Source of the DNA: Rhodovarius crocodyli
GTDB taxonomy: Bacteria > Pseudomonadota > Alphaproteobacteria > Acetobacterales > Acetobacteraceae
DNA length: 64,000 bases
Assembly (NCBI GenBank): GCA_945901085.1
Contig: CAMDJV010000001.1
Location: forward strand, 227,216 to 291,215
Reading direction: 5' to 3'
The position numbers and the translations under genes are program-made. Each line of letters opens with the position of its first letter. Positions within the stretch are counted from its first letter, which is position 1. A model generated the notes under the pieces. The model saw only the letters and a list, made by a program, of their open reading frames with translations. It searched no databases and had not been told where the DNA came from. Shown here piece after piece: positions 62,555-64,000 of the stretch.

Positions 62555-63582
62555 CAGGGTTCGTTTTTCACCGGGCGCGCTAGCCGGGTGATTGTCCTCT
62601 TTGCCATGCGGTGTTGGTTGACCTCCTTAGTATAGTGCTCGACCATCTTCAGGCTTTGACCGGTGATGGAAGCGATTTCGTGTGGCGTGCATCCAGCATC
62701 AGCCAGCCGACAGCACGTTGCCTTGCGCAACCCATGCGGCGGGGCTGAAACGCCTGCCTCGGCCGCGGTGCGCCGGAACCAGTTGTAGAAGCCAGTCTGC
62801 GACGCAAATGGCGCTCCTGTTTGTGTCACCAAGAATGCAAGGTGCCCAACGGGATGTGCAGCCAGTGCCTCATCCAATTCAGGATGAATGGGGATTGATA
62901 GCTCCTTGCCAGTTTTCTGCTGCCGAACCTGGATCGCTCCATCTCGAACGTGCTGCGGCCCCATCCTGATCACGTCACCGGACCGCTGGCCGGTGTAAAG
63001 CATTAGCGCCAGCGCCAAGCGTGCCCGGCTTCCAAGGGCGTGCGTACTCTCAAACGCTGCGATATTTTCTTCTGTCCAGGTCGCATGTGGCTTTGCCCTA
63101 TATTTTGGTGGGCGAACGTCGCGGGTAGGGACATCGCCACGCATCCCGATGTTGAAAGCATGTTGCAGCGCTTGGCGAATAACATTCAGCAGCGCGCGAG
63201 CAGCGGCGGGTGTCTTTGCCCGGTGGGTGACAATGGCTCGGATGTGCCCGGCCTGAAGCTCGCGGACTAAGTCGTCTGCATGGTCTTTCAGCAGGGCCTC
63301 AAATATGCGTCGGTATCGCAGTTGAGTGCCATCAGTAAGCGAAATGAATTCATCCGAACCATACCAGGAAGCAGCCAGCGCCCCCATACTGCCCGGGCGG
63401 GTAAGACGCACACCAATTGGCAAAGGACTGCAGTCTAGAGCGGCCTGATAGGCTGCCATAAACTCCTTACTACCAGGGTGCCCGCGCAACCGAACCTTAA
63501 CGCGCCCCTTCCGAAAGTAGCGATAGGTCACGCGTCCCTTCCGGAACTCATGGACGTAAGGCAGCCGAATTGACGTCATCAT
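62554..63582 (-). CDS. Tyrosine-type site-specific integrase
   Basis: 342 aa from ATG 63582 ([20 protein letters not shown]), overlapping the HTH gene stop. The N-terminal SAM-like core-binding domain (about 60-165) is followed by the catalytic domain: Arg in [16 protein letters not shown], Lys in [14 protein letters not shown], HxxR in [20 protein letters not shown], and the Tyr in [16 protein letters not shown]. The second His/Trp position reads Gln (ITGQSL), a known variation. It catalyses integration of the element at tRNA-Ala. Its codon use and lower GC differ somewhat from the core genes. Confidence 0.93.
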   Translation of the reverse strand: MMTSIRLPYVHEFRKGRVTYRYFRKGRVKVRLRGHPGSKEFMAAYQAALDCSPLPIGVRLTRPGSMGALAASWYGSDEFISLTDGTQLRYRRIFEALLKDHADDLVRELQAGHIRAIVTHRAKTPAAARALLNVIRQALQHAFNIGMRGDVPTRDVRPPKYRAKPHATWTEENIAAFESTHALGSRARLALALMLYTGQRSGDVIRMGPQHVRDGAIQVRQQKTGKELSIPIHPELDEALAAHPVGHLAFLVTQTGAPFASQTGFYNWFRRTAAEAGVSAPPHGLRKATCCRLADAGCTPHEIASITGQSLKMVEHYTKEVNQHRMAKRTITRLARPVKNEP

Positions 63583-63836
63583 GCGAGCACGCGATCCCAA
63601 GAACTGCCATCACCATCCGCCTCACATTTGGCGCGCTGATTGTCGGCCCATGCATCAAGATCGGCACGGTGCCACCCCTTCAGCGTGTTCGTGATCGGGA
63701 TCGGTTTGGGCAGCCTCCCGGCCTTCACCTCAGCATCGAAGGTCGAGGGCGACATGCCCAAATAGCTGGCAGCTAGGTCCCGCCTCAGAAGCAGAGGCAC
63801 GAACGGGAGCGGGCTCTGTGGAAGAGGTGTCCTCAT
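63579..63836 (-). CDS. AlpA-like helix-turn-helix protein (putative excisionase/regulator)
   Basis: 85 aa. A winged-helix motif of the MerR/AlpA type is seen: LLRRDLAASYLGMSPSTFDA followed by EVKAGRLPKPIPI and a wing ending GWHRADLDAWADNQR. Such proteins act as recombination directionality factors or activators of the integrase in integrative elements. It overlaps the integrase start by 4 bp and the next upstream gene by 4 bp, so all three are one operon. Confidence 0.85.
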   Translation of the reverse strand: MRTPLPQSPLPFVPLLLRRDLAASYLGMSPSTFDAEVKAGRLPKPIPITNTLKGWHRADLDAWADNQRAKCEADGDGSSWDRVLA

Positions 63837-64000
63837 GCCAACTCCTCCTCTAGCTCGGGGATGGCATGCACCAGCTTACCCGGAATCCAGGCCACGACCT
63901 CACCGGGATCGGCGGTCACTGACATATGGCTGGGGATTTTCAGAGCATCCAAATCACCCGACACGATGTGGCAAGGTGCTGAAGCGAATAACATCCGGTC
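63833..64000 (-). CDS. Partial ORF at the right edge, element-borne, function unknown
   Basis: Reading the minus strand from the right edge gives an uninterrupted 55-codon frame (DRMLFASAPCHIVSGDLDAL, KIPSHMSVTADPGEVVAWIP, GKLVHAIPELEEELA) ending TGA at 63833, which overlaps the HTH start in an ATGA. The tight overlap and the sensible composition support a real gene whose 5' end is outside the window. No family recognised. Confidence 0.6.
   Translation of the reverse strand, partial: DRMLFASAPCHIVSGDLDALKIPSHMSVTADPGEVVAWIPGKLVHAIPELEEELA

Overview
The window is GC-rich and densely packed. Start codons are often GTG or TTG, and stop/start overlaps of the ATGA type are common. Housekeeping genes (rpmH-rnpA-yidD-yidC-engB, gltD-gltB, argB, folD, ribF) are mixed with many orphan tripartite-tricarboxylate (Bug) binding proteins, a CaiB/BaiF CoA-transferase and a Liv-type transporter. 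This points to a chromosomal segment of an alphaproteobacterium, most likely Rhodospirillales/Acetobacteraceae (Roseomonas-like). The assignment is inferred from gene content and style; no 16S gene is present.

Layout. 1-10.6 kb: the 3' end of a type I secretion adaptor (HlyD) translationally coupled to a Sel1-repeat protein; a Bug protein divergent from an SDR and a ModA-like binding protein; a methyltransferase; then a 1213-aa RTX-type surface protein built of three tiers of in-register repeats. 10.9-15.4 kb: a complete livGFHMK transporter. 15.5-19.6 kb: an enoyl-CoA hydratase divergent from D-tartrate dehydratase (tarD), followed 10 bp later by a two-component system. 19.6-21.9 kb: an A/T-rich leader and two GT4 glycosyltransferases, the first truncated or frameshifted. 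22-25.1 kb: ribF, a LOG-family protein, a MaoC dehydratase and an M20 peptidase. 25.2-34.2 kb: an MdtABC-like efflux operon (outer membrane factor, adaptor, two RND pumps). 34.2-37.4 kb: the rpmH-to-engB cluster.

37.5-49.8 kb is the most interesting part. A tightly overlapping seven-gene operon on the minus strand (GST, CaiB/BaiF, CMD, two Bug proteins, enoyl-CoA hydratase, RraA-type aldolase) diverges from protocatechuate 3,4-dioxygenase pcaHG. The 85-bp space between them carries a perfect 11-bp inverted repeat. Next to it lie an alpha/beta hydrolase lacking its nucleophile serine, a two-subunit class I fumarase-like hydratase that has lost the usual active-site motifs, an FAD monooxygenase-like protein and a double CMD/AhpD-like protein. 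Canonical pcaB and pcaD are absent. Together this looks like a non-standard route for an aromatic acid, with ring cleavage, hydration, aldol cleavage and CoA steps supplied locally.

49.8-62.5 kb: selO, argB, a hairpin-rich intergenic repeat, a small protein, gltB-gltD, an NDUFA9-like reductase, tRNA-Leu(CAG), ribonuclease D, folD, yggT and tRNA-Ala(CGC). From the 3' end of tRNA-Ala to the right edge lies the start of an integrated element (tyrosine integrase, AlpA-like HTH protein, a partial gene). A/T-rich, gene-poor patches at about 6.66-6.98, 19.62-19.79, 44.63-45.0 and 60.66-61.08 kb contrast with the rest and may mark past insertions or regulatory zones.
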